A stretch of DNA of 23,453 bases from a virus. Location of the stretch: the IMG/VR virus record IMGVR_UViG_3300032240_000751, positions 1 through 23,453 of that record, one strand, 5' to 3'. Each line of letters starts with the position of its first letter. Positions within the stretch are counted from its first letter, which is position 1. A program made the position numbers and the translations under genes. Shown here piece by piece: positions 1 through 9,021 of this stretch. Under the pieces are notes generated by a model. It ran no database searches and was not told where the DNA came from. It saw nothing but the letters and a program-made list of their open reading frames with translations.

Positions 1-1
1 A

Positions 2-3000
2 GAAACAACTCCTAAAGTGGGGCTGCATCCAGTAGAAAAGTTGTACACTTCCGATGGCAACTCTAGTACACACATCGGCAATGACATCACATCTATTACT
101 TCTGCCGCTCCTAGTGCTCCTGCCACTACCACGACTACTACGGAGCCGCCAAAAACTACTAAACGTGCTCCTAAAGCTCCCGTTGCCAAAAAAGGTAAAG
201 CACCGGCTCCTGCTGTCGCTCCTGAAGCTGTAGAAACTGAGACCGCTGAGGAAGAAGCCGCACGTAAACGGGAAGCTGAGGAAATGCGTAGGGCGTTGGA
301 AGCGCCCCCTGCTAAGCCTGCACCAAAAGCAGTTGCCCCTGCGCCAGAACCCAAGGCCGAGAAAGCTGAGCCTAAAGAACTCCCAGAGAAGTTGCGTGAG
401 CCTGTCGGCACGTCCGAGTTTGGTATGGAAGAAGGCGAGGTAGAAATCCAACGCGGCCCTCAAGGTATGTTGTTCCCCATGTCCAAACGTGAAGAGCGTG
501 AGTACGCCGAGCAAAAGCAACGCAAAGAAGCAGAGCCTACGGCAGAAGAACCTACTGCCAAGGACGAGCGCCAAGCTGAGTTGGACTTGCAAGAACGCGA
601 AAAAGAACCCAAAGCCGCAGCTATTCCTAAGTGGGCTAGTGATTACACGTCGCCGGGTTTTACGCCAGTGTATGGGGACGATGACATTGCTTTGTACCGC
701 GCCATTAATGCTTTTGGTAACCAAGTTTACATCGGTGTAAACAAAGCTCGTAACGGACGGTACACCAATAGAGATATTGAGTCCTATACCGGCACAGACT
801 TTACACCTGAACAGCGGGATACGCTTTTAGCTGCCCGTAGTAAGGCCGTATTTGAAGAAAGTAAACGCGCTTCCAAATATCCAGACGGACCATTTACTGG
901 AGCTAAAACTAATGTTGTTAAGTCGGATTCGGTAGACCAACGCTACGCTGATTATCTGCGTGAGTTAATGTCGTCTATGGGACTTGGCGACGTGCGCATT
1001 TTCCTGCTGCATCCAGAAGACATGCACAAACCGGATGCGCAAGATAAGTACCGGTTATATAAGTCCTACGAAACCGCGCAAACAGCTGGGTTTAAACCGG
1101 GAGAAGAAGGGTCTGCCCAAAACATGGGACCCTATAAGCGCGACTTCTATATTTCGTTTAAGCCCGGCATGTCAGAGAATAAATCTCTGGAAGTCATTTC
1201 CCATGAGCTTGGACATGTTATTGAATCGGTTGCATACAACAATGCCCCTGCGGAAACCAAAGCCGCAATCCGAAAAGAATATGAGGCATGGCTGCAATCT
1301 ACCAAAGGTAAAACTGGCCGAGAGTTAGTGCAGATGCTGCGCAACCGTGAAACTGCGGACACACAAATGCTTTCTGTGGATGAAGGTAAGACCGCCGAGC
1401 AGATGAGCGCGTATTGGACATTGTTTACCGAATGGTTTGCAGACAATACATCACGTTGGGCATCCACTTCAGAAAAGCCAGTATCTATTGTAGAAAAGTT
1501 TTTCTCTAACGTTGCGCAAATGATGCGCGACTTAGTTGCTGTAGTCACTGGTCGCAAGTATCCACCAAACAAAAAAGTAGCGGAGTTTCTTGACGCCATG
1601 GGTCCCGGCAGTGCGGATTTGTGGATATCAGGACAAGACACCGTTGCGCAACCATCTAACGCTAAATCATTTTCAATCAACCCGTCTACGGAAGCTTTGA
1701 TTGACTCCATGGGGCCGCTTGATGCCCCCGATAAATCTAGTCTGACTAAACTGGTTGACGCATTTAAGTCTACGCCTGAGATTGACTACGTGACTCAGTT
1801 CCGTACGCAAGTAACGGACATTGCTGCCACCATTGAAAAGCGTTTGTCATCTAAGTTTGACGGTGCGGTGCGTGACTCGATGGGTAAGCTAAACCCCATG
1901 GGCTTGTATCGTCAAGCGCAAGACTACACAAAGATGTTGCTGGAATACTACAAAACCGGCACGCTATACAAAGACCCAGTAACTGGTTTATGGAAGTCTG
2001 GCACCGGCAAGGGTGTGCGCCCACCAGCGGAAGTTTATGCGTTGATTGACAAGTATGGTCAGAAGAATGGTTACGATCGTGATCGCGCTACGCAAATTGC
2101 CAGTCGTGTATTGGAAGGTGTGCGTCTTGATGAAATGCGCCGGTCAAACAAGACTGGCATGACCAACTTTGCACTTCACTTAAAAGACAGTGAGATTGAC
2201 CAGTTGGTAAAAGAATACAACGCGGACCCTGACTTGAAAGAAATGAGCAAGCTCATGGATGAAGCCCGTATTGAAATGGTTAACAACATGGTCAAGGTAG
2301 GTCGCTTGACTGCCGATGAAGGCACTAAGTGGAAAGAAGTCGTAGGCTACGTACCATTCGATCGCATTGAGGACTTTGCAACCAACTTCAACAAAGCTAA
2401 GAAGATTAGCGGTAAAGGCTTGGCACAACTTGGCAAGCTGCCGGAGTTGGTTGGTTCTATTAACCGCCCAGTGGGCAATGTGTTTGATAACTACATCAAC
2501 ACGCTCGGTTGGATGGTCGGCCAGACCTTAAAAACAGACGCCACCCTGCAAACCTTGCGCAGTTTGGAAGATAATAAATTCGCTACACACCTTGGCCCCA
2601 CAACGCAAAACAAACCCAATGTGGTTGGCGCGTATGTCAACGGCGAGATGCGTTACTGGTCAGTGCCAAGTAAGTACGACGTCATGGCGTTCAAAGATTT
2701 GAACCCACCTAAGGCCGGTTGGCTACGAGCTATGGGCCAGTTCTCCAAAGTGCTGCGTAAGACCGTGACAGTGCTGCCACCATTTGCATTGAAGCAGGTA
2801 ACGGATGACGTGCAACGTGCCATCTTAACTTCCGGTGTGCGTAACCCCGGCGCTTTGGTATGGATGTCTTTGACTAACTTCCCCAAGTTGGCACTGGCAG
2901 AGTTGCGCGGCATTCAACATCCTGAAGTGCGTGACATGGAGCGCATGGGCTTGACGGGTGAGTTTGACTTCCAAGCTGGCAAACCCGCTGTATCTTTACT

Positions 3001-4285
3001 AAAAGACTTAGGATACAAAAAACGTACTAAGTTTGATACGCTGATGCACAGACTTGAGGGTATTACTCGTGCGTCTGACTTGGCGGTTCGCAAAGCTATT
3101 TACGATCAGACCTTGAACGAAAGCAAGGACGAATTGTTAGCTCAGACCCGCGCTCGTGAATTTATTAACTTCCGCCGCCGTGGTGCAAGCGACTTTGTGG
3201 GTGCGATGGTTACGACTGTTCCGTTCTTTAACGCATACATCCAAGGTATGGACGTTCTGTACCGCGCAGCATCTGGCAAGGATTCAAGTGCTTCTGTCGA
3301 TCGTGCGCAAGCGCGCCAGTTGTTCTGGAGTCGCGCCGGTACAGTCATGGTGCTGAGTTCGCTGTATGCAATGGGCAAGGACGACGAAGATAAAGACTAT
3401 CAAGAGATGGACTTGCGTACACGAGACGGCAACTGGATTCTTCCCGGCGGCTACAAGATTCCTGTGCCGGGCGAACTGGGCGCTATCTTTAAAGTCATAC
3501 CCGAACGCATCGTGGAATACATGCGCCGCCAAGGTACACCTGAGGAACAGACCGCATTTGAAGCCATGCGCACAACGCTGTCTTACATGTACGAACAATA
3601 CTTAGGTCGTGCAGTGCCAGTGCCGCAAGCTATTAAACCAGTCATGGAAGCATGGGCAAACAAGTCATTCCTAACAGGCCGCGATTTGGAAGGCTATCAC
3701 CACAAAGCGATGGACCCCAGCATGCGTATGACTGAGCAGACTTCTGAGTTGGCCAAAGCAATCGCCAAGTTCAGCCGTGACGAGATTGGTGTGGAGGTTT
3801 CTCCCATCATGATTGACAACTCACTGCGCGGTTACTTTGGCTCATCTGCTGCCATGCTTACGATGGTGACGGACAGCTTGCTCAACCCAACGCGAGTCGA
3901 TCGCCCACTGCATAAGTACGCACTGCTTAGCAACTACATGTACGACCCAGTTGGCACGCGCCGCATGACTGAGTTTTACGAGGAACGCGAAAAAGTTGGC
4001 AAAGCAAACAACACCTTGAATGAGTTGATGCGAACCGACTTGGCTCGTGCAGAACAGTATGCCGAAGCCCATGCCGATGAGTTGCAGTTAGAAGGTGCAA
4101 TTAACTCTACGCTTGAACAACTGGAACGCACCCGCGCTTACCGCAAGTGGCTTAACAGCCCCGAAGGTGCTGCCGACATGAGTAAAGAAGAACGCGAAGC
4201 CGAACTCAAAGAAATCAAACAGATGGAACTTGAGTATGTAAACTGGGTTCGTGAAGCTAAGAACGAGATTCGCAAGGTTCAGTAA
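2..4285 (+). CDS. Large polyvalent virion-type protein with metallopeptidase domain (5' partial)
   Basis: The frame is open to the left edge, so the N-terminus probably lies outside the window; the first internal start candidate is GTG at 17. Numbering from 17, the visible part is 1422 aa. Residues 1-210 are a Pro/Ala/Lys/Glu-rich linker. A zinc-metallopeptidase-like region follows, with HELGH at 396-400 and a downstream EWFAD at 472-476 that could supply the third zinc ligand. From about 560 to the end is a long helical region with a hydrophobic stretch near 1050-1150 and a Lys/Glu-rich C-terminus, resembling the LPD38-type large polyvalent phage proteins. Proteins of this build are thought to be packaged in the capsid and injected, where attached enzyme domains act on host targets. 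It is the only + strand gene and faces the replication genes tail to tail. The peptidase motif is seen directly; the virion role and LPD38 assignment are inference from family resemblance. Confidence 0.75.
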   Translation, partial: ETTPKVGLHPVEKLYTSDGNSSTHIGNDITSITSAAPSAPATTTTTTEPPKTTKRAPKAPVAKKGKAPAPAVAPEAVETETAEEEAARKREAEEMRRALEAPPAKPAPKAVAPAPEPKAEKAEPKELPEKLREPVGTSEFGMEEGEVEIQRGPQGMLFPMSKREEREYAEQKQRKEAEPTAEEPTAKDERQAELDLQEREKEPKAAAIPKWASDYTSPGFTPVYGDDDIALYRAINAFGNQVYIGVNKARNGRYTNRDIESYTGTDFTPEQRDTLLAARSKAVFEESKRASKYPDGPFTGAKTNVVKSDSVDQRYADYLRELMSSMGLGDVRIFLLHPEDMHKPDAQDKYRLYKSYETAQTAGFKPGEEGSAQNMGPYKRDFYISFKPGMSENKSLEVISHELGHVIESVAYNNAPAETKAAIRKEYEAWLQSTKGKTGRELVQMLRNRETADTQMLSVDEGKTAEQMSAYWTLFTEWFADNTSRWASTSEKPVSIVEKFFSNVAQMMRDLVAVVTGRKYPPNKKVAEFLDAMGPGSADLWISGQDTVAQPSNAKSFSINPSTEALIDSMGPLDAPDKSSLTKLVDAFKSTPEIDYVTQFRTQVTDIAATIEKRLSSKFDGAVRDSMGKLNPMGLYRQAQDYTKMLLEYYKTGTLYKDPVTGLWKSGTGKGVRPPAEVYALIDKYGQKNGYDRDRATQIASRVLEGVRLDEMRRSNKTGMTNFALHLKDSEIDQLVKEYNADPDLKEMSKLMDEARIEMVNNMVKVGRLTADEGTKWKEVVGYVPFDRIEDFATNFNKAKKISGKGLAQLGKLPELVGSINRPVGNVFDNYINTLGWMVGQTLKTDATLQTLRSLEDNKFATHLGPTTQNKPNVVGAYVNGEMRYWSVPSKYDVMAFKDLNPPKAGWLRAMGQFSKVLRKTVTVLPPFALKQVTDDVQRAILTSGVRNPGALVWMSLTNFPKLALAELRGIQHPEVRDMERMGLTGEFDFQAGKPAVSLLKDLGYKKRTKFDTLMHRLEGITRASDLAVRKAIYDQTLNESKDELLAQTRAREFINFRRRGASDFVGAMVTTVPFFNAYIQGMDVLYRAASGKDSSASVDRAQARQLFWSRAGTVMVLSSLYAMGKDDEDKDYQEMDLRTRDGNWILPGGYKIPVPGELGAIFKVIPERIVEYMRRQGTPEEQTAFEAMRTTLSYMYEQYLGRAVPVPQAIKPVMEAWANKSFLTGRDLEGYHHKAMDPSMRMTEQTSELAKAIAKFSRDEIGVEVSPIMIDNSLRGYFGSSAAMLTMVTDSLLNPTRVDRPLHKYALLSNYMYDPVGTRRMTEFYEEREKVGKANNTLNELMRTDLARAEQYAEAHADELQLEGAINSTLEQLERTRAYRKWLNSPEGAADMSKEEREAELKEIKQMELEYVNWVREAKNEIRKVQ

Positions 4286-4587
4286 ACCCGCCAAACTCTG
4301 GCACCGTACCGCCCGTACTCACAACGGGCGCGTACTTCTATTTTGATTTTAAGAAACCTAGTGGCCGGTAGGAGTGCGTCTCGCACCTGCGTGGGTGTTG
4401 CAGTGGTCGGCAGAAAGAACGAACTACCTAGCGTTAGCTTTTCCCAATGAAGATAATACTCAACCCCGAACAGGGTGAGTACTCTCTTGTCATCCGACAG
4501 CTTTGGCTGCGGTTTAGGTTGGGGTTTAAGCGGCTTAGGTGTTCGTACTATTTTCCGCTTGCGCGAACGCCGTTTCGTCGATGCCAA
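4279..4587 (-). CDS. Small basic protein of unknown function
   Basis: This 102-aa protein has a very basic N-terminus (MASTKRRSRKRK) and a Lys-Pro repeat at residues 18-29. A compact C-terminal part, with a hydrophobic GVEYYLHWEK and an Arg/Tyr-rich tail ending in RVWRVY, follows. I do not recognise the family. The start is TTG at 4587, supported by GGAG six nucleotides upstream, and it overlaps the end of the primase-helicase gene by 53 bp. The gene is the last of the - strand cluster; its TGA (4281-4279) lies inside the end of the convergent + strand gene, giving a 7-bp tail overlap. The basic N-terminus suggests nucleic-acid binding, but that is inference. Confidence 0.7.
   Translation of the reverse strand: MASTKRRSRKRKIVRTPKPLKPQPKPQPKLSDDKRVLTLFGVEYYLHWEKLTLGSSFFLPTTATPTQVRDALLPATRFLKIKIEVRARCEYGRYGARVWRVY
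4310..4350 (+). terminator. Possible weak terminator after the virion gene
   Basis: A 7-bp inverted repeat, CGCCCGT (4310-4316) and ACGGGCG (4324-4330), has a 7-nt loop and is followed on the + strand by a T-rich but interrupted stretch to 4350. It lies 25 nt after the stop of the + strand gene. It also lies inside the coding sequence of the convergent - strand gene. The T-tract is not contiguous, so termination would be weak. Confidence 0.35.
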
Positions 4588-7381
4588 TTACGTCTCCATC
4601 AAAGATGTAGCAGCGCACTGCAATACCACTAAGCCCACCTACGGCTCCTGCACCAATACGAGTTGGATGTGACTTGCCCTCGTGCTTCAGATACCCTGCC
4701 GTGGTCAAGCGGGTTAAGCTATCTTTAACGTCCACCTGCCTGCTTGTAAAGTACTTACGCAGTTCAGCCACAGGGATTGCCAACGTTTTGGTATCAGGGT
4801 CGTATCGCATCACCAATTTGCCTTTTGGAGTCATCGCGGGGCGCTCGGGCATACCGCCCTTGGGTGTGTATGCGGCAACCATAGCATTGTTGACGTTCTC
4901 GTTGATGAAAGCGCCAAGTGTTTCTTGTGCAATCGTCATTGGGTTGCCAACGCTGGATGTGTTAGAGGCAATTGATTCGCTAACTACCCCGAGTGCGTAC
5001 TGATAAATGCGTGGAATCTCAATGGCGATTAAACCCAACTTCTCTGCAATCAGCGCGCCAACAAAAGCACACGTCAATATGCAAGAATAGAAACGGTCTG
5101 TCTGGTCTAATCCCAGTGCCTTGTCCACCTTGGCTTGCATCTTAGCCAGTAGGTTCATAACGTGGTCGTGGTTGTCAATGATGTATTGGATGTACACAGG
5201 ACCTGCCACGCCGTAGTTAGCGTTCAGTTTGCCAAACACTTCATCAATTTCAGTCTTGCTTGAGCCAGTGTACTTATGAAACGCAACTTCAAGCACTCGA
5301 CGAAGCTCGCCATCTGCCGTACTCTTGAGGTTTTGCAGGGCATCCACAACCGAGGCGTTACCTGATGAGATTGTGATGTTGCACCACGTTGTGTTGTTAA
5401 CTCGCAACTTATTACTCTGCGATTCCATACGGTGCTTGCCTCGCCCTGAGGTGAATCCATAAGCGTAGTCAGACAGAACCTCTGGCTTCTCGTTGGTAAT
5501 CTCATCCACAGTAAATGCAATGCTGTTCATCATGCCAAGCAAGTGCATCTTGGACGCGTAGGTGTCATCCTGTTTCAGCAAAAGCGTGTCAGGGTTCCCA
5601 AAGATAGAGTTGACCACCATCTGCGCCGTTGACTTGCCAGAGCCTGAGCCGTTGTGCTTGAGGTGAACTAGCGCGCCTTTTACGTTTTGCTTGGGGCCAA
5701 TGAACTTCAGCAGGGGTGAGCCAAAGCCAAAAAACAAAGCCAGAGCATGTGGCTCAAGGCCGGGACGGTTGTAGAAGTTAGCGATCTTGCTCCACTCCTC
5801 CAGTGTGCCAGTTGGTTTGAATTGCTCAGCCAACTCTCGTGTACCGCTTGATGGGGGCGCAAGCTTAGTGCCCACCGCCGTGTATTCCAGTTCACCCACA
5901 ACGAAGCCAAGCCCGTCAGGTGTCCATCCCATTTGGCTGCGTGTTTTGTTCGCAGCGTACTGCGACTGCAGTTTGCGTAGTGTCGAAGCAAAATAAGCCA
6001 TGATTGCATCCAAGTGTTTTCCGTAAGCGACTACACCATTTTTGATGAGTAGGTCGCGCATTTTGTCTTTAGTGAACAGCGTAGTCACCGGCGCGTAGAA
6101 CCTGCGGATACCGTCTTGCTTCATGTGCAAGTTAAGCCCCACCATCTCGCCTTCACCGTTGCCGTGCTGATCTGAGTCAAAGAACCGTTCTGTCAGGTAT
6201 AGGTCGTATGGGTAGATTTCAACTTCCTTTTCCTCACCATCAGACGTACGTTCTTTTTTGTACACGCCACCTGCCGCACCGCGAAAGTATGGGAATGGGT
6301 ACGCAGGGATTGACGTTACAAGTGCCGGTGCAAATTCGTCCTCAGGGGTCTCGATGATGTACTGATCGTCCTCAACTGGCGCAGCCTCAATAAACTTACC
6401 CAACAGAATTGGTGTAGAAATTTTGTGCGTGCAGCCTTCGCAACCAGACGGATTGTTGCTCCGATACCAGTCGCATGTATATGGGCCTTTGGTCTCAGCC
6501 GCTTTAGCGTCCGTATCCGCTGGATTGTATTCGGGGTGTCCTTTGGACATCTTGTGGATAGCCCACTGCCCATCTTCACAACGCACGGCAATAGAAAGCG
6601 CGGCACGCCACAACGGTTCTTCAAGCGTAGCTGCATTCGTTACCGCATGTTGGAGTTGCCCACAGCCGGTCTTAGCCGCGCAGCGTATCATGATGCGTCT
6701 AAAAGAACACTTAGGGTACTCGCCACCTACGTCTTTGGACGTTTCGTCCATACCAAACTGCTTAGCCGCACTCAAGTCCATCGCAGGGGCGGGTAGGTGT
6801 TCAATAAAGGCAGCAAGGGATACAGGCGCACCCACTGCAATAATCTGTACAGGTCTCGAGGTTTCGTTCTTAAAGTTATGTGTGCCGGGTATGCGTAAGA
6901 TACGCGCGGCATCGGCAGTTACCGCAGGGTCAGCAAACAGTTTGTTTTGAGCGCACAAGCGCTTCAATGATTTTGCGTGACGCACCCAATCGGATGCAGG
7001 CACGTCTTCAGTCAAGGGCCAATAAACATGTAAGCCACCACCTGAGTTAACAAGCGTTGGGCTTGGGAGTTGTGTTGCGGTAATGAATACGGATAGTGCT
7101 TGGGCAGCGGCGGCTTGGTCGGCATAGGGCTTACCAGTTCCGCAGTCTAAGTCTAGAAAGAACGCTCGTAAAAACGCTGCGTTATCAACCTTGCGACCTG
7201 AGTCATCGTTGAATGTGGCGAGTGCGAAGTACGCATCTACGCCTTGAGAATCCATACCCGAACCGACAGCCTCCACGTCTTCAATCGTCCGTTGGAACGA
7301 CTGCTTGACGGCACCTGACCGAATACCCACTGTGCAATAAATGCCTTGCGTAGGTAATACGGATTTGAGAAAGTCAGTCAC
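4535..7381 (-). CDS. Primase-helicase (AEP-type primase, zinc finger, P-loop helicase)
   Basis: The 948-aa protein should prime and unwind DNA at the phage fork. Residues 1-180 look like an archaeo-eukaryotic-type primase: FFLDLDCGTGK (catalytic acids D77 and D79), SGGGLHVYW (113-121), and a basic RILRIPGTHNF (160-170). A zinc-finger-like group C303, C314, C317 with H319 follows, in the NPSGCEGC context common in phage primases. The helicase part has Walker A GSGSGKST (578-585) and Walker B IAFTVDEI (621-628), as in SF3/D5 or DUF927-type ATPases. The C-terminus (about 860-935) resembles a winged helix. The start is GTG at 7381 with GAGG five nucleotides upstream, just after the terminator of the preceding unit, so it needs its own promoter or read-through. 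No separate DnaB- or DnaG-like gene is visible, which fits a single fused enzyme. Motifs are seen; the exact helicase superfamily is less certain. Confidence 0.9.
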   Translation of the reverse strand: MTDFLKSVLPTQGIYCTVGIRSGAVKQSFQRTIEDVEAVGSGMDSQGVDAYFALATFNDDSGRKVDNAAFLRAFFLDLDCGTGKPYADQAAAAQALSVFITATQLPSPTLVNSGGGLHVYWPLTEDVPASDWVRHAKSLKRLCAQNKLFADPAVTADAARILRIPGTHNFKNETSRPVQIIAVGAPVSLAAFIEHLPAPAMDLSAAKQFGMDETSKDVGGEYPKCSFRRIMIRCAAKTGCGQLQHAVTNAATLEEPLWRAALSIAVRCEDGQWAIHKMSKGHPEYNPADTDAKAAETKGPYTCDWYRSNNPSGCEGCTHKISTPILLGKFIEAAPVEDDQYIIETPEDEFAPALVTSIPAYPFPYFRGAAGGVYKKERTSDGEEKEVEIYPYDLYLTERFFDSDQHGNGEGEMVGLNLHMKQDGIRRFYAPVTTLFTKDKMRDLLIKNGVVAYGKHLDAIMAYFASTLRKLQSQYAANKTRSQMGWTPDGLGFVVGELEYTAVGTKLAPPSSGTRELAEQFKPTGTLEEWSKIANFYNRPGLEPHALALFFGFGSPLLKFIGPKQNVKGALVHLKHNGSGSGKSTAQMVVNSIFGNPDTLLLKQDDTYASKMHLLGMMNSIAFTVDEITNEKPEVLSDYAYGFTSGRGKHRMESQSNKLRVNNTTWCNITISSGNASVVDALQNLKSTADGELRRVLEVAFHKYTGSSKTEIDEVFGKLNANYGVAGPVYIQYIIDNHDHVMNLLAKMQAKVDKALGLDQTDRFYSCILTCAFVGALIAEKLGLIAIEIPRIYQYALGVVSESIASNTSSVGNPMTIAQETLGAFINENVNNAMVAAYTPKGGMPERPAMTPKGKLVMRYDPDTKTLAIPVAELRKYFTSRQVDVKDSLTRLTTAGYLKHEGKSHPTRIGAGAVGGLSGIAVRCYIFDGDVIGIDETAFAQAENSTNT

Positions 7382-7403
7382 AGAACCTCACTGGGTTGAG
7401 GGG

Positions 7404-7437
7404 AAAAAATAGGGGCAACAGTGCTACCTGTCGCCCC
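7404..7437 (-). terminator. Rho-independent terminator after the HTH gene
   Basis: On the - strand the stem GGGGC/GCCCC (7433-7437 with 7412-7416) continues, after one mismatch, into ACAG/CTGT (7428-7431 with 7418-7421), with a 6-nt loop. It is followed by TATTTTTT (7411-7404). It lies just past the HTH stop codon and before the primase-helicase start, closing the unit that begins at the 9022-9049 promoter. Confidence 0.85.
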
Positions 7438-7444
7438 ACGAGGT

Positions 7445-7693
7445 TTACTTACGCTTGGATAAACGCGCAATAACTTTAGGCATCGCTGCCTGATGGCGAG
7501 CGCGTGGCACCGATTTACCAGTCAGCCAGTTGTACACGCTCGCACGAGTCACGCCTAACATCTGCGCAATCTCGGTAATTGGTGTACCTTTGTTGATACA
7601 GACATCAGCCAACTGCATAACAATCGGCCTCTGGTCTGCGTCTTCAACTTTCTGAATGAAAAGGGTGTCATGCCCCCGCAACCTATTACGCAT
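7445..7693 (-). CDS. Small helix-turn-helix DNA-binding protein
   Basis: An 82-aa protein with a clear HTH at about residues 38-60 (PITEIAQMLGVTRASVYNWL), of the XRE/HTH_3 style, and a basic C-terminus (ARLSKRK). The chosen ATG at 7693 overlaps the upstream stop by 8 bp; a GTG at 7714 would add seven residues but has no better ribosome site. It is the last gene of a three-gene unit that starts at a consensus promoter containing a dyad and ends in a strong terminator. That layout suggests an autoregulator, as in many phage operons, but the operator link is inference. Confidence 0.85.
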   Translation of the reverse strand: MRNRLRGHDTLFIQKVEDADQRPIVMQLADVCINKGTPITEIAQMLGVTRASVYNWLTGKSVPRARHQAAMPKVIARLSKRK

Positions 7694-8576
7694 CTTCGTC
7701 AGTAGCCCAGTCACTCAAGATGTCAGACACATTCTTTGCTGCAGCAGGAGCCTCAGGCTTAGCTTTAGCGGGAGCGCGTTTCACAGGTTCAGCCACTTCT
7801 TCTGCCTCAACTTTAGCGGCAGGCGCTTCCTTGAATGCTTGTGGTAACGCGAGTGCGCTCTCGGCCTTGGATGGAACCATCTTCAGCTCAATTGCTTGAC
7901 GCGCGTCTTCGGTTTGGCTCTGTGCTTTACCCAGTTCCCACTCTTCTTTCGTCAAGGGGCGTACAGCACGGAACTTCAACACGGGCACTGCTTCGGCTGT
8001 GTCGAAGCGAGCTTCGGTCACGATGCCTGTAATCGGAATACCGTGTCCTGACAAGAACTTACCAAAGGCTTGCAATGGCATCTTCTCACCTTCAGCACGA
8101 CCGAAGTATGACTTGGCAGGAACTGACAAGCGGTAGATGTTGCCACCAATGTCGTTCTCCAAAGCCACAGCCAAACGCTTGCTGTAACGGCAGGCACGAG
8201 CCTTACCATCGCCTGAGCCTTCGATGTTCTGAGGGCAGGTAGCGCACGCTTTGCTTTGTGGGTTAGCCACTTCTTCGTTGGGCACAACGCCTTCGGAAGA
8301 CCAGCATGCAGGCTTGATGTCCTTGCCTTCTTCGTATTTGTCTGCATAGAAAGTGCGTGTCACGCCTTTGCCAGATGCAATCACCACGAAGTTCATGGCA
8401 CGGTCTTCGTTCTTGGCAACTTCTTCGCCACCTACGACCATACGCCACACGCCGCCTTTGATTGAGATTTGCTTGCCACCAGAGCTACCTGCGATGTCTC
8501 GGGTAGTAGCGTCGGAAGCTTCGCGCAAATAGTCAGGGATAACGGAACCGGATTTGAAAAGTGTCATGTTACTCAT
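7686..8576 (-). CDS. Putative ssDNA-binding protein with zinc motif and acidic tail
   Basis: This 296-aa protein has a compact N-terminal domain of about 230 residues. It contains four cysteines (C91, C111, C114, C129) spaced like a zinc site inside an insert (SKACATCPQNIEG). A flexible Ala/Pro/Lys/Glu linker spans about 240-280, and the acidic tail DILSDWATDEDA closes the protein. A linker plus acidic tail is typical of single-stranded DNA-binding proteins such as T7 gp2.5 and SSB, where the tail contacts polymerase and helicase partners. The ATG at 8576 has AAGGA seven nucleotides upstream. It sits between a Gam-like gene and an HTH gene and is probably co-transcribed with them. The ssDNA-binding role is inferred from architecture and neighbourhood rather than from a decisive motif. 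Confidence 0.75.
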   Translation of the reverse strand: MSNMTLFKSGSVIPDYLREASDATTRDIAGSSGGKQISIKGGVWRMVVGGEEVAKNEDRAMNFVVIASGKGVTRTFYADKYEEGKDIKPACWSSEGVVPNEEVANPQSKACATCPQNIEGSGDGKARACRYSKRLAVALENDIGGNIYRLSVPAKSYFGRAEGEKMPLQAFGKFLSGHGIPITGIVTEARFDTAEAVPVLKFRAVRPLTKEEWELGKAQSQTEDARQAIELKMVPSKAESALALPQAFKEAPAAKVEAEEVAEPVKRAPAKAKPEAPAAAKNVSDILSDWATDEDA

Positions 8577-8597
8577 TTTGATTTCCTTAATGGGAAG

Positions 8598-8987
8598 TTA
8601 CTTGGATGAACGGCGAACCGTGATCGAGTACTTAGCCTCGATATTCACACCTGCAGGCATTTTGTCTGGGTTCTCTTTGACGAACTGTGCAAAGTTACCT
8701 TGCGCAATCCGACGCTCAAGAAGGTCAGGGGCATCATGCTCACGGATGAATTTGTACATACTGTCCCAGTCACTGGTCCAGTAGCGTGTCTTGACAGCCC
8801 GTGTAAACGAGCCGTATTGTGTTTTGCCACCGTCTTGGCCAGTGGTCTTGCAGATTTCTAGAAGCTCTTGCTCCACTGCGTCCAACTGCTGATCGAGGTC
8901 AGCAATCTCAGCTTCCATCTGCTTCTTGCGCATTTCTTTAGCGTCACGTATTTTGATATATACCTTGACTAACTGATTTGCATCCAT
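8598..8987 (-). CDS. Coiled-coil protein, Gam/gp157-like (putative nuclease inhibitor)
   Basis: The 129-aa protein opens with about 50 residues of coiled coil (KEMRKKQMEAEIADLDQQL). A globular tail follows, with DWDSMYKFIREHDAPDLLE, AGVNIEAKYSITVRR and a YGSFTRAV segment. This plan, helical hairpin then small alpha/beta tail, is that of phage Gam-like and siphovirus gp157-like proteins. Gam proteins bind DNA ends and block host RecBCD-type nucleases. The ATG at 8987 has AAGGA six nucleotides upstream and is the first gene after the 9022-9049 promoter. The family call is from overall layout only; a general coiled-coil replication accessory is the alternative. Confidence 0.6.
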   Translation of the reverse strand: MDANQLVKVYIKIRDAKEMRKKQMEAEIADLDQQLDAVEQELLEICKTTGQDGGKTQYGSFTRAVKTRYWTSDWDSMYKFIREHDAPDLLERRIAQGNFAQFVKENPDKMPAGVNIEAKYSITVRRSSK

Positions 8988-9021
8988 GCGATTCCTTTGA
9001 ATTACGTTGAACGAGTTTGAA

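Noticed and set aside
1147-1710. 187-aa open frame on the - strand under the virion gene
   Set aside because: Antisense to the metallopeptidase region of a clear long gene, with no ribosome site or family resemblance.
6423-6950. 175-aa open frame on the + strand inside the primase-helicase region
   Set aside because: Antisense to the clear primase domain and zinc finger; composition is that of a shadow frame.
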